Shown: positions 1 through 11,745, counted from the stretch's first letter. The stretch: 64,000 bases of DNA from Maratus speciosus (GCA_963932465.1 OZ010792.1:21729632-21793631), one strand, 5' to 3'. A program made the numbers and translations. The notes: generated by a model not told the origin, from the sequence alone.

Positions 1-560
1 ATTTTCTTCCAGCTTTCTTAAATCACTAGTCTCAAAACAAGATGACAAGTGTCTCATGCGTAAATACAGAATTCGATTTTATTGTCATAAAGATAAAAGT
101 AAACAAATTATTGAAAAAGAGAAAAATCTATTGAAATATTGCAAGCTATTGTCATTTTCTTCCAGCTTTCTTAAGTCACTAGTCTCAAAACAAGATGACA
201 AGTGTTTCAGGTGTAAATATGGAATACAATTTCATTTTCAAAAAGATAAAAGTAAATAAATTATTCAAAAAAGAGAAAAACCTATTAAACTGTAAAAACA
301 TTATAATTTTCTTCCACCTTTCTTAATTCATCATAACCTCAAAAGAAAGTGACAAGTTACTCACTTATAAATAATCAATAAGATTTCATTGTTATAAAGA
401 GAAAAGTAAATAAATTACTAAAAAGAAAAAGAAAAGAAAAGAAAAATATATTAAACTATAAAAACTGTAAGCCATTTATAATTTTCTTACAACTATTTTA
501 ATTTACTGTAGCCTCAGAAAAAGATAAAAAGTGTTTCGCGTGTAAATACACAATTTATCT
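1..560. repeat. Tandem repeat, about 153 bp unit, four diverging copies
   Basis: Copies begin at about 1, 154, 306 and 481, each with a version of ATTTTCTTCCAGCTTTCTTAA followed by a CTCAAAACAAGATGACAAGTG-like block. The first two copies are close to each other and the last two are more diverged. The array is probably cut by the left window edge. A short open frame at 56-259 lies inside the repeat and is not taken as a gene. Confidence 0.8.
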
Positions 561-1900
561 TGTTTAAATTTAATTGAAACTTATTTGTTTTTCAAACCTA
601 CATCTTCCTCAACTTTTACTGCCATCGGGCATTTGTGTATTTTGTTATCATAGAAGAAAACAAAGTATTCTTTTTTTAGTCAAACTTACTACTAATACAA
701 TCAAATAAACAACATTATTTGGATAATTCTGACTAAAGATCAATGCACCATAGTAACCTTCCTTTTCATAGAGCAACAAATGGGAGAGATGAGAAGACTG
801 TTTTTGGTAATTTTGCGCCTTGGAAGATTCACAGAAAATTCTTATTTTTCTAGAAAAAAAATAACAGAAATAAAGTATTTTCGAGACTTTGCGTGTTACC
901 ATTCTGTCACACGCCGTCGGTTCTATATATATAACACGGCAGTCAGGGAAATTGTTTTACAAAAAAATATTTCAACATGGCCCAGACGGTTGTCGGTGTT
1001 ATAAATCAGTTTTTGTGAAGACTTTTGTGTGGATTATAGTAAAAAAAGGTACGTCACTTTTTTACCATTTGATAGATATTTAGCGGGTGTTTTAATTTAA
1101 GGAATTTTTAATTACGAGATTTCTACTAAAAGTATCAGTAATAATTAGTAAGTCAGCTTATGATAATATTAAAATAAGCTATTTTACATTGAATGAAGTC
1201 TGTCGATTTTGGAAAAAAAAATACAAGAACGAAATCTAATTTATTCTATACTGTAAATAAATAAATAAATAAATAAATTAATTTAAAAAAAAATTTTAAG
1301 TTTCTTAAGCTACGAAAATATAACATAACCATGAACGAAAATAGACAATAACTTTTTCCGAGTTATCCATGATTTACAAAAGCGCTCTTTATCTTTAAAA
1401 ACCTCAGATACTAATATTTTTCAGATTTAAAAAATCATTTTATAAAACAAAGTTTCTTTTGCTGTAAATGATTTTCGAAAACGTTTCCTAATAGTTTTTA
1501 TAGTGTATCAATTAGTTTTCTCAACACCTAAGATGGTTTTTCAGGATGCTATTAATTCTCAATTAAACATTTTCAGCTGCGTATTCAAATGTATGCAAGC
1601 AAAAGTAACAAATAATATTAATGTTAATGTTAATGCTGTTAATTTATCGTGTTTGTCTGTAAAACATGTCTGTTGAACATGAAAGTACTGATTGACTTAC
1701 ATGAAAGACATGAAATTAAAGACATGAATTGACTTACTACTTGCACTTATTTACATTTGGAACATGAAAGTGTTTACTTGAGAACAGGTAACTTCCGCAA
1801 AACTGAATTTCTGGTTGAGAAAATTGATTAAAGCACTAAAAATCCCTACCAGCAAGGCCTACAGGCAAAGGTAGATTTCGAAGTTTTTTTCTACTACAAT
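561..1900. other. AT-rich DNA without recognised gene
   Basis: I see no supported gene. A (TAAA)n microsatellite lies near 1254-1278. Short open frames around 648-1083 overlap on both strands and have no recognisable motifs. Confidence 0.5.
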
Positions 1901-1901
1901 C

Positions 1902-1939
1902 ACCCCCCCCCCCACACACACACACACACACACACACAC
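1902..1939. repeat. Compound microsatellite (C)n(AC)n
   Basis: A poly-C run passes directly into an AC dinucleotide repeat. It lies just upstream of a 100-bp segment (about 1948-2056) that recurs at 2783-2887. Confidence 0.9.
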
Positions 1940-2097
1940 TTCTTCCCTTTTTTCTGTAAGAATTGGTCTTATCAAAAACTACTTGTCAATACAAAAGTTG
2001 TACATAATATTAAAAAGATTTACAATAAATTCAAGCGGATTTGATACCTTGTGCCTTTTTTTCTTCTTCAACCCCCCCACCCCCCACGCCCGTTTTA

Positions 2098-2750
2098 TTT
2101 TTTTACTTTCTTCTATCTTTACAAAGAAGAAAGTATTGAAGTTGTGAAAATTATTGACTTCCGGTTTTCGACGGATTTATACGTTTTAAAATGTTCTGAA
2201 CACGATTTGGTGGTTTTTAGAAAATGTCTGTCTGTCACTCTGTCACCCTGTGAGTCTGTATGTGACAAAAATTTTGTGGGCGCTCTGTCTCAAGAACTAT
2301 TGCACGGAATTTCACAAAACTTTAGACTCAGTTAGACCTTCATATAAACTGGTTCTGATTATGTTTTGGTGAAAATCGCCCAACAGGTGGCGCGGCTATG
2401 CTGCATTATTCATGATTATCGCAATACCTCTAACTCAAGAAAAAATGCACGAATTTTCATCAAGCTTCAAATTCAGTTACTTCCTGGTATAAATTGGTCC
2501 TAAATAGTTTTTGGTGTAAATTGCCCATCAGACAATTCGCTTCTATGCAGAATTTTCTATGCAATGCTTCTATGAAGAATTTTTTACAATTTCCGCAATA
2601 GCTCTATCGAAAAAACTAATGCACGGATTTTCATCAAGCTTCAGATTCAGTTAGAAGTTGTCAAAGTTGTTGATAATTAGATTTTGGTGTAAATCATCTA
2701 ACCGGTGGTGTTGATATGCTGCATTGTTCAGGAAGTTTTGGGATTGCCAC
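2098..2750 (+). mobile_element. Helentron-like (DINE/HINE-type) non-autonomous element
   Basis: The head contains a small hairpin, ACTTTCTTCTATC then AAAGAAGAAAGT. A GTCTGTCTGTC-type microsatellite follows near 2227-2258. After that come three diverged units of roughly 125-180 bp, each with 'caagaact..tgcacg', 'ttcagtta' and a CTGCATT-type tail. The same architecture recurs in reverse orientation at 38435-39072. A GTCY-type microsatellite followed by tandem repeats is known for DINE-1/HINE elements, which are non-autonomous Helentrons; the assignment here is by that architecture. No terminal sequence was proven. Confidence 0.55.
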
Positions 2751-3439
2751 CTCCGACTATTTTTTTTTTTATTTAATTTTACTGTAAGAGTTGGTCCTAT
2801 CGAAAACTTGTCAATATAAAAGTTGTAGATAATATCTAAAAAGATTTATAAAAAAGAATAATGAGATTTGATATCTTGTGAATTGACTTAAAACCCTATT
2901 TTTGGTGTCCTTGAGCCTATTTTTAATGATATCAAAAATCTGTCATACATAATTTTTTGGCCCTTTTCCTAAAAGTAATAATAACTTTAAACTGATTTGA
3001 TATGTATTGTAATTAAGAAGTTACGGGTTTTTTTCTGTTTTCACCTCCCCCCCCAATTCCCACCCCTTGGTCCAATTTTGCCCGTTAACAAACTTGACCG
3101 AGATTTTCTCTGCCCTTTGATTTTATGTATCAGTTTGGAAGAGATTTGTGCAAAAGTATGGAATTTATCGTGTCCATAAAAAAACTGATATGTATATATA
3201 CACTGGCGGAAAAAAATCCCAACACCAAGAAAGACTTGTGTTAGATAAACGAAATTTGGTAGGCATGTTTATACATCTGAAAGATGACATCGATTGAAAT
3301 TTCGCGCTTCGCGCATAAGTGTGGCGCTAGTGGCGCCACTCAGAACTTGCAGATCAGGTTTACTTTAAATGCGTGCTGTAAAGTTCGTGGGCGTTATTTA
3401 GCTACGAAACGTGACGTATTGAGTTGATGTTATCCAAGA

Positions 3440-3897
3440 ATGCCTTTAACAAGACGAAGAAGCCACTATCAACAGCTCCCCGAGTTGGAACGAGGTCGCA
3501 TATTCGGGCTACGAGAAGGTGGATTTTCTTTCCGCGATATTGCAGAAACACTTGGCTGGAATGTATCCACTGTGCATGATTGTTAAAAAACAGTGGTCAA
3601 GGGATGGTGCTGCCTCAAGAAGACCGGGTTCCAGGCGGCCACGTGCACTCCTGAGAGGGAAGATCACCATATCTGTGGCGCATCGTACTGCGTCTGCGGC
3701 AGAAATTCGAGCTGTAGTTGGTACCACAGTGACACAACGAACTGTTAGAAATCGGTTACTTCAAGGACAGCTCCGAACCAGGCGCCCTGTAGCGTACATT
3801 CTACTGACTCCAAACCATTGCCGTTTGCGACGTCATTGGTGTCAATCCAGAGCTCATTGGAGGTCGGAGTGGAGATCTGTTGTGTTTTCTGATGAAA
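3440..3897 (+). pseudogene. Tc1-like transposase, N-terminal half, left arm
   Basis: The reading starts MPLTRRRSHYQQLPELERG and shows the paired helix-turn-helix region expected at the N-terminus of Tc1 transposases, including FSFRDIAETLGWNVSTVHDC. A one-base difference near 3582, relative to the right arm, gives a stop after the HDC and moves the frame. The shifted frame then stays open through SRRPRALLRGK to VVFSDEK, which holds the first catalytic aspartate. The palindrome centre follows at once, so the second Asp and the Glu of the DDE triad are missing. The right arm lacks this lesion. Confidence 0.85.
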
Positions 3898-3899
3898 AA

Positions 3900-4357
3900 G
3901 AAACACAAGAGATCTCCACTCCGCCCACCAATGAGCTCTGGCTTGACACGAATGGAGTCACAAACGGCAATGGCTTGGAATCAGTAGAATGCACGCTACA
4001 GGGCGCCTAGTTCGGAGCTGTCCTTGAAGTAACCGATTTCTAACAGTTCGTTGTGTAACTGTGGTACCAACTACAGCTCGAATTTCTGCCGCAGACGCAG
4101 TACGATGCGCCACAGATTATGCCGAATACGGCGATCTTCCCTCTCAGGAGTGCACGTGGCCGCCTGGAACCCGGTCTTCTTGATGCAGCACCATCCATTG
4201 ACCACTGTTTCCAACAATCATGCACAGTGGATACATTCCAGCCAAGTGTTTCTGCAATATCGCGGAAAGAAAATCCACCTTCTCGTAGCCCGAATATGCG
4301 ACCTCGTTCCAACTCGGGGAGCTGTTGATAGTGGCTTCTTCGTCTTGTTAAAGGCAT
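3900..4357 (-). pseudogene. Tc1-like transposase, N-terminal half, right arm
   Basis: This is a mirror copy of the left-arm reading, with the same start. It is intact through HDCWKQWSMDGAASRRPGSR and LLRGKI, where the left arm is broken. It then goes out of frame near residue 75, where the left arm is intact. The two arms therefore carry different lesions. Like the left arm it ends at the palindrome centre just after the first catalytic Asp, so no complete DDE domain exists. Confidence 0.85.
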
Positions 4358-4621
4358 TCTTGGATAACATCAACTCAATACGTCACGTTTCGTAGCTAAA
4401 TAACGCCCACGAACTTTACAGCACGCATTTAAAGTAAACCTGATCTGCAAGTTCTGAGTGGCGCCACTAGCGCCACACTTATGCGCGAAGCCCGAAATTT
4501 CAATCGATGTCATCTTTCAGATGTATAAACACGCCTACCAAATTTCGTTTATCTAACACAAGTCTTTCTTGGTGTTGGGATTTTTTTTTCCGTCAGTGTA
4601 GATAGATAAAGTTTTGAACCT

Positions 4622-4638
4622 GGGGGGGGGGGGGGGGT
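4622..4638. repeat. Poly-G tract
   Basis: An uninterrupted G run lies between the palindromic Tc1 element and the Tigger-like relic. Confidence 0.9.
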
Positions 4639-4734
4639 GTTCTATGGGTCCTGATCGGCGTAGATCTGCAAAAAAATTTCAGAAATTTCAACATAGGGGA
4701 GAATGTAATATAGGGATGTACAACCTGTGGCCCG

Positions 4735-6539
4735 CCATAGGTTAACTCATAGGTTAACATCGGCGATGATGTCATCCAGACTTCCAGCTCGGAAGTGACT
4801 AGTTCTTTGTCGATAAGAATGAACGTGTCTAAATCTACAAAATCTTCCCTACAGTTTCTTGTGTGCCCAGCCAGTCTTCCTCAACATTAAGGGGCGAGGT
4901 TCGCTCTTTATAAATCATGTCCTCGGTGCTTCCGAAACCCGCTTTGCAAAAATCATTTGCAATCATCATTGGTGTGACACTCTTCCATGCTGCGGTAAGC
5001 ATGTGCATAGCATCGAGGACTGTAATAGGACGACACGCATAGCAAGAAGGGTTGCTGCCGTGTTCCATTTGGTGAAAGTATCGTCGTACTAGGCGAGTCT
5101 TGTAATTTACTTTGGCGCTGTTAATTATTCCTTGGCTCATTGGCTAAGTGACACTGGTCGAATTTGGAGGCAGTGGGATTCTATTTGGACATTATTCAGG
5201 CCTTCTTTATCTTTTGGATGCGCAAGACAGTTGTCCATAAGCAATAAAACACCGCACGATTCTTTTCCCATACGCCGGACAAAATTACGAACTCCTGTTG
5301 AAAAGGTTGCGCGTCATACACGCTCTGCGCTTCCGCACAGAAAGGGAAGATTCTTGACAATTTTAAAACATCGCGGTTTGCATGATTTCACTATGATCAG
5401 TAGCTTTAACTTGTCTGATCTATCACAGTTGGCACCGAGCAGAAGAGTAAGATGGTCATTAGTTTACGCCCATGACAGGTTTCCCCTTTCATAGCCATTG
5501 TTTTCTTGCGTGTCATTTTGTAAAAAAGACCAAATATTAGCAGGCCACGTATTCGGATATTCGTAGAGCGCGCTTGAACAAACCATTCGTAGACTTCCTT
5601 CTCCATGTCCTCAAACTTTGCGGTTTTTATTTTCTTGTTCTTTTTTCCCCCAACAACAGCTTGGTTAACGATAGCATCCCTCTTCTTTAACAAAGTTCTT
5701 AAAGTTGATTCCGATAAGCCTTTTTCTTTGGCAAACGCAGACATATTCGAGACATCTCCCAGACAGCATGAACATTAGCAGCAAGTTTGATTTTTTCTGA
5801 TATTATCTTGCCGTGACAAATCTGAATTGAGAAATTCACAGCAAACCTCCCGCAAGGTATACAATCATCCACTTGCATGAGTAATTTATTGTGAAACTGA
5901 TGGCAAGACTGTCTTTCATTCACGAAAGTGACGAAAGCAAAATATCCCTCTATTGGGAGAATAGACAATCAGCAGATACGCAGAAATTGCAAAAATTTTA
6001 TTCGGTTGGCACCGTTTTTTTTAAAACGCTATACTTTTCAAATACCAAAAAAGGCTCGAATTGATAAAGCACAAATATTACCCTAACTTGTTAATGGTGG
6101 TAAAGACGATGCTTATGCATCAATAGACCTGATCAGGTCTATGAACCCCTTGGAAGGGGTTAAACGTTTAGTGTAACAGTTGTAAACACTTAATGTGGTA
6201 TGAAAAGATTACTACTTTGCAGTATTTTTGATTACTTGTTTGCTGTTAATTTACAATAAATGTGATACAGCATGAATTTAACTTGCATGGCAAGTTAGCT
6301 GTAAGTTCAAAGTGTGGTGATTTCGGCGTTTGCGTTATTTTGCTGCCGTCGTGTTATGAACTTTCAGTCTTGTCATGCTGAGTTTGCTGCAACTTTGCAG
6401 GTTTACAAAGCAAGACTTCTGCAAATATTTTGCAAACTAAAAATGCTTTGTGGGCTTGGGCATCGTACTGATTTATAATTTGTAATTTCTCAGTGATGGA
6501 AAGAGCATTTGTTTTAATATGTTTTACTTCTTCCGGCAT
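4735..6539 (-). pseudogene. Tigger/pogo-like transposase, broken and interrupted
   Basis: Minus-strand pieces follow the order of a Tigger (pogo, TIGD-type) transposase. The N-terminus at 6539 reads MPEEVKHIKTNALSITEKLQ. A helix-turn-helix piece follows near 5744 (GLSESTLRTLLKKRDAI). Next comes a DDE-region segment near 5460-5340 (LTLLLGANCDRS, then SDKLKLLIIVKSCKPRCFK). A second-Asp motif, VLLLMDNCLAHPK, lies near 5250, and LPPNSTSVT-stop-PMSQGIINSA near 5130. The last piece is ITVLDAMHMLTAAWKSV at 5030. Several stops and frameshifts separate the pieces. About 600 bp between 5745 and 6353 do not fit the protein and look inserted. The 3' terminal inverted repeat was not located; it should lie left of 4735. 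Confidence 0.8.
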
Positions 6540-7039
6540 GGTATAGACTAGATTATAATTTTAAAAGCAGAGATTGATATCGTGGACTAGATTCTATCGA
6601 TAGCGACAAGCGACCTCTTCCTTTGTAAGATATTACAGCTCTGACCAGGCAGTGAATGGGAAGACTCACATGTTTAATCTGCGATTACAGCGCGATCTAT
6701 CGGTTCGCCACCACTCTGAGCTAGGAGGAGGCGTCACATAATTTCTTATTCGTGGTCGTAAAGTTCGCTTTTTTTTTTCTTATCGGAGAAGACCTCTTCA
6801 GGCTTTTTTCTGGTCAGTGGAAAAACACAATTTTTGTTTATTTTACAATGCATTTGTTAGCAGTAAAATTTTCTTTTTTCTCTTCCTGCCCTCTTTGACT
6901 ATACGAAGTAATCGAGGCCGAGAAAGAATTTTTCTTTAACCGGGAGAGGTTGAAATTGATATTTTTAGTAAAGCTATCCATAGTTGCATTAAATTTTGAC
7001 ATAAAAAAGCATTCATAGTTTAAAGAAGTCGTATAAAAT

Positions 7040-7271
7040 GCTTGGAAAATATTCCCTCTAAAACATCGCCTGTTTCGAACCAAGTTCATTCGCGTATTAA
7101 ACGTAGGTTTTTCTTGTCAGGGACTGATAAAATTTCGCGTATTAAACGGGTTCACGTATTAACCGTTCGCATATTAAGCGGGTTTTTTTTTAATATGTAT
7201 AAGATAGGGTGTTTTAAGGGTACCGAGGAATTCGCGTATTAAGTGGGGCGCGTATTAACGGGGTTTGACTG
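7040..7271. mobile_element. Terminal region of the Tigger-like element
   Basis: Several copies of a TTCGCGTATTAA-type motif lead to an end GGGGTTTGACTG followed by TA at 7272-7273. The reverse complement, CAGTCAAACCCCGTTAATAC, has the form of Tigger/pogo ends. It lies on the 5' side of the minus-strand transposase relic and is probably the same element. Confidence 0.6.
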
Positions 7272-7476
7272 TAATTGTTTTAAAGAGAAAGTGTCTCCTA
7301 TTTCTGGTATCAAAGTAGCATTTTATTATGTCAGCAAATATAATTCTCCATATTAATGTATGTTGTAAAAATACGTCATTTCGATCTTTCGTATCCGTAT
7401 GGTACCTTTTGCACTACAATAAAATTTTGATTCATTTATGATGGCAGACAAATTGCATAACGCAAATTGTCTTTAG

Positions 7477-7995
7477 CCCTTTATGCCCCGACGGTACTTT
7501 AAAGTACCATTAAAATAACTTGCTATAAAATTCATTTAATACATCAATTAGTAGTAATGCAGTTTAGAATGAGTTATAGATACTTTATCTTGTTCCAAAA
7601 GCATTATGAGTTGCACAAAGTAAAAATATTTTTAAAAGAATCGTTTCTTTTTCATCTGCATCTTTTCAGCTTTCTTGACGTTGAAAGATTGTGGGGGAAA
7701 AGTTTCAGATCGGAAATATTTCTACATTTCTATTGTAAGAGCATTATATTATATTTGTACATTTCCTCATTCTATAAAATACTAAAAAATATATCTTAAA
7801 TAAAAGATTTGAGTGGATTTATAAATTTTGCACAAAATCCCTATAAATTCAAATTTAATTAATTAGGTTTAATTGGCAAAATTCTTCTAAAATTAATTAA
7901 ATGATTGTGTAAATCTTCTAATGGAGTTTCGAAAGTTCACGAAAAATGCTTTAGAAGAGGAAATTTTCATGAATTCATATTTGGGACGTAAAGGG
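7477..7995. mobile_element. TTAA-flanked MITE (piggyBac type)
   Basis: The left end CCCTTTATGCCCCGAC and right end GGGACGTAAAGGG are imperfect inverted repeats. The right flank is TTAA and the left is TTAG, probably a mutated TTAA. Ends of the form CCCTT..AAGGG at TTAA sites are the hallmark of piggyBac-like insertions. A small open frame at 7557-7799 has no transposase features. Confidence 0.55.
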
Positions 7996-7999
7996 TTAA

Positions 8000-9230
8000 C
8001 TATGAAAAGTAGATTTATCTAGTCTGAGCTGTCATTTTTTAGGCGATATAATTTAACAGCGATTATAGAGGTTTACTCAAGCATGTAAGTTTTACTCTTA
8101 CAAGTAACGCACTGATTCAAGCAAAAAAAAAAAAAAAAAAAAACGTGAGCGAGATCTTCAATGGCTCATTTACTTTCTTCGGTTATTTCATTGTTATGCA
8201 ATAACGAAGACAAAAGAAAGATAAAACTGTAATAAAATACATCAAATAAGTTAGGAAATGAACAAGATATAGGGATTCTTCGCCGGCTTCTTTTTATGAA
8301 TGAGTTTTCATACTGTCTTTCTTTTAATTTATAGTCATTTGTTCGAGGCGCAATCCCGCTGTTGTCTTTTTTATTATGAAAATCTACATTCCTACGAGAT
8401 GTTTAAGGCAGATGATTTGAATCTGAATTGCAATACAAGTAATTGTGTGTACATATGCTTCAAAATCACAATACAGCTGAAAATATCTTGACAGAGTAGC
8501 TGCATAAGAAAAACAAAAAACGAGTATGAGGAAAAAATGATCCGCATAAAGTGAAGAAAAAATATCTTGGAACAATGTTTGTACAAATCCTGTTAGCTTA
8601 GAGGTAATTTATAAGAAAAGTAATGGGAAAAAGATATTTTTATAACTCATGTCCCAAACCAACATTTTACCAGTACCTTCTAGAAGCCGTATATGGCATT
8701 TGACTAACAATCACAGTTTTTGAGTACTTTATATGCAGGAACTAAATAGCTTTTTCCCTTGGCTAATCTTGTCTTTATGTTTTCTGGTTATTATGATCTT
8801 GTTTTTAAGTTTCAAATGTTTCCAGGTGGTTTTAATAGTTAACAACTTTTGACGTAGTTAATTGCTTTGATTTTCCTTTTAGATTTAGAATCTGGAAATT
8901 ATGAAATATTATCATGCAGATGTACACAACTAAGCAAAACGTAGTTGCATATTATATCCAGAATATAATACCACTTTATTTATCAATTTATAGATAACTT
9001 TATTTTAAAAAATCAACTTTCAATTCAGTATTGCTAGATTGGGGAACTTTTTTGTTGAAAATATCTACCATTTTTCCAGATTAGTAAGCTTTCCTTTATT
9101 TAATCGCGGAAAGTCTGTCATTAAATAATGCGAAATTTTTATTCTGAAATAGTAGTAGATATTTTGAAGAATCAAATTCCCATCTTGGCAACACTAGTTC
9201 AATTATAAAGAGCCAAATATCCTATTTACA
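8000..9230. other. AT-rich DNA without recognised gene
   Basis: A poly-A tract lies at about 8125-8143. A weak inverted repeat, TTGCTAGATTGGGGAA near 9030 against TTCCCATCTTGGCAA near 9178, may mark a decayed MITE. Nothing else is recognised. Confidence 0.5.
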
Positions 9231-9238
9231 GGGCTGCC

Positions 9239-9405
9239 ACTGGCAACAATTTGGTATTCTATTCGCATCACTATTTTAAGAAAATAAGTTTTGTAGTATA
9301 TTTCTTTTGCAGACGTTGTTAAACTCAAAGTGTATGTGAAATTTTTTGTTTTTAAAAAGTGGAGCGAGATAGAATTAAAAAAAATAGTCGCCAGTGGCAG
9401 CTCTG
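9239..9405. mobile_element. MITE with CAGGGCTGCC ends
   Basis: The left end CAGGGCTGCCACTGGCAAC pairs with the right end GTCGCCAGTGGCAGCTCTG. The flanks share TATTTA directly (9233-9238 and 9406-9411). Ends of the CAGGG type suggest hAT, but hAT normally makes an 8-bp duplication and only 6 bp are visible, so the superfamily is left open. Confidence 0.7.
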
Positions 9406-9701
9406 TATTTAATAAAAAGCGAACGCAGAGATAGGTCAGTTATGAAGTATTTTGTTCTTTATAATTAAACTGGGGTGAATTCAATTGCCATATCTACGGG
9501 AGGATTTCTGGCATTTAAAAGTCTTCAATTTTCGTTTGGGAATAGTTTTTTTTTCTTTCAGACATGTATTTCTGGATGATAAATTTACATATTCTAAATC
9601 TAAAAAGTAAATAAGTACTAAGTCAAAAGTTATTAATCTTTGAAACCCCTAGCAATTTTGGGTCAACCCAATATTTAAATTCACACATTATTTTCAATTT
9701 G

Positions 9702-10800
9702 GTTTGAATGTATCAAAAAATGTTAGCAAAAATTAATTATTAAAAGTAATTTAAAAGAAAGAAAGATTGTGTAATGTTTGTAAATTATACTGCTTTAATC
9801 ATATGTCTTATTATTTTATATGATATATCATATAGTTTGAATGCATGAAAAATATTGAATGTATAATTGTTATTAAAAATTAATAATAAAAAATAATTTA
9901 AAAGAACGGAAGATTGTGAAAAGTTTATAAATTGCGCTGGTTTCAGCATTTGTCGTACTACTTCTTCATTTATATCATATAACATCTGGTTTGAATGTAT
10001 GAAAAATTATTAGCAAAGATTAATAATAATAAAAAATTATTTAAAAGAAAGAAATATTCTGTAATGGTTAAATTATACTCCTTTAATCAGTTGTCATACT
10101 ACTTATTATTTTATATGATACTATTTGGGCTCTGACCCCCCCCCCCCCCTGTACGCTACGCCCACCAACCCTCGCGTAATCGCTTCGCGATGCCGTTCGG
10201 CATCACGAAGCAATCCCTATTTTCTAGCCAATCCCAGACGTAATTGTTTCGCGTTTTCATTCTGGATTGCTTCGCGATCCCGTATTTTCTATACATTCAA
10301 TTTTTAGATTAAAAACGCAGATGACCACCCCTTTCTTATTAGTTAATGGAAATTTTCTTCTTTCTGTAAAAATCACTTTTCCATCGACAGCTAAACCCCC
10401 CCCCCAAAAAACAGAAGTCTATCGAAATGAAGAAGATTCTTCCCTCTCCCCGCCCATCCTATCTAAATTCTCTACTTTCATGGTTTTCGCCAAGCACAAT
10501 TTTGGCTAAGAAAAGCCAGAAAGCTCTGACCAATCATATGCATTTTGCGGTATCTACGCAGATTTTCATTGGTCCGTTTCCAAACTTTTGGCCCATTTCC
10601 AAATCGTTACTTTTTTTATATATATAGAAGGATATCATCTAGTTTGAATGTATGAAAAATTGTCATCAAAAATTAATTTAAAAGAACGAAAGATATTGAA
10701 ATGTTTTTAAATTATATTGCTTTAACCAAACGAATTATCGCATGCTAAGATGGCAAATCTACTTAAAATCTTACATTATTAAATCGGAGACACTCTGAAG
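9702..10800. repeat. Tandem array, 133-154 bp unit, interrupted
   Basis: Copies starting with GTTTGAATG lie at 9702, 9835, 9989 and 10642. Each is followed by an AATTAATAATAAAAA-like run, TTTAAAAGAA and TAAATTATACTGCTTTAA. The third and fourth copies are separated by an extra 510 bp (10120-10630) that differs sharply in composition. Confidence 0.75.
10120..10630. mobile_element. GC-richer insertion inside the tandem array
   Basis: The segment starts with a poly-C run and contains small palindromes such as GATGCCGTTCGGCATC and repeated TCGCTTCGCGATG-like motifs. It splits one unit of an otherwise AT-rich tandem array. I see no clear terminal repeats or coding motifs, so the class is unknown. 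Confidence 0.4.
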
Positions 10801-11104
10801 CTAATATCAAATCAATGGTAATGTTCTTTTCAAATTTCTCGTTTGAAATTTAATATTTTTATATATTTTACTTTTGCATAGGATACCAAAAATAAAAGTA
10901 AAACGATGCCAAACATAAAAGTGCTCTCAGAAAACAAGAAAGAAAAAATCAACCACAAACGAAAAAGTACGACAGTACCCGATTCGACTCTGATATATAC
11001 CAAGCAATAAAAAATCATTTAAAACTATTGAAATGCAAATGTGAAACTTGAAAAGAACGCTGCCATTGGTTTAACATTAATATGCGAGTTTCTACATGTT
11101 ACTA

Positions 11105-11297
11105 CACTGTTAAAAATTTGCAGCAAACTGCCCAGGCATTCGACTGTTTTATGAAAAATGGTTATATAACCATAATTTAACTATATTCTGACCATAATAT
11201 GGGTAATAATATGATCAGAATACAGTTAAATTTCGGTTATGTAACCGTTTCTTATGAAAACGGCCGAATGACTGTTTGCTACAAATGTTTAACAGTG
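11105..11297. mobile_element. Palindromic Tc1/mariner-type MITE
   Basis: The ends CACTGTTAAA and TTTAACAGTG are flanked by TA on both sides (11103-11104 and 11298-11299). The inverted homology extends inward imperfectly for most of the 193 bp. The same left end recurs at 13372. Confidence 0.75.
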
Positions 11298-11635
11298 TAG
11301 CTCTAAGTATATGGGGCATTCTCACAATCTTTTGACTTTCGGGAATAAAAATCTGGTGAAATTAAACTTGCTAAAATATCATTTTAATCTGATAGACGAA
11401 TGCCTTAATGATTCAAAATAAAGAAAAAATGGTCAGCAGCGAAAAACATTTTATTTAACTGGGGTTTATGTTAAACTTGCGAGTTTAAGGTTTACCACTA
11501 AAACTTTTTATTTATTTTTTTTTTTTCAAAACTTTTACTTATAATGAATTTGCATAGTACCCACAGGACATTCAAATAAGAAATAATAACAATGTAGTAT
11601 TTTTAGTACAAAATTTTGGTATAACATTGCCTTAA

Positions 11636-11745
11636 AGGGGTGATAAAGAAGGGACGGTTAGATAAAAAAGGGGGATGGTTTAGGAAAAAAGGGACGAAAT
11701 GGGAAAAAAGGGACGGTAAGGATGGAACGGAAATGAAAATTACCA
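11636..11745. repeat. Purine-rich minisatellite
   Basis: About five imperfect copies of a roughly 19-bp unit of the form AGGGACGGTTAGGAAAAA run through this stretch, all purine on the + strand. Confidence 0.7.

Larger units (their letters stand above)
3201..4598. mobile_element. Palindromic Tc1-like transposon derivative with TA flanks
   Basis: The left end starts CACTGGCGGAAAAAAATCCC and the right end is its near-exact reverse complement. TA dinucleotides sit immediately outside (3199-3200 and 4599-4600), as expected for a Tc1/mariner target duplication. The two arms of about 690 bp are inverted copies of one sequence meeting near 3893. Each arm carries the 5' part of a Tc1-like transposase reading inward, so the element consists of two 5' halves joined tail to tail. 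The 3' half of the transposase is absent, so it cannot be autonomous. A transcript across it would fold into a long hairpin. Confidence 0.9.

Noticed and set aside
1..560. CRISPR-like array
   Set aside because: The unit of about 153 bp has no spacer organisation, and the DNA is eukaryotic; it is an ordinary tandem repeat.
5132..5494. 120-codon plus-strand open frame
   Set aside because: It is the antisense shadow of the minus-strand Tigger transposase relic.
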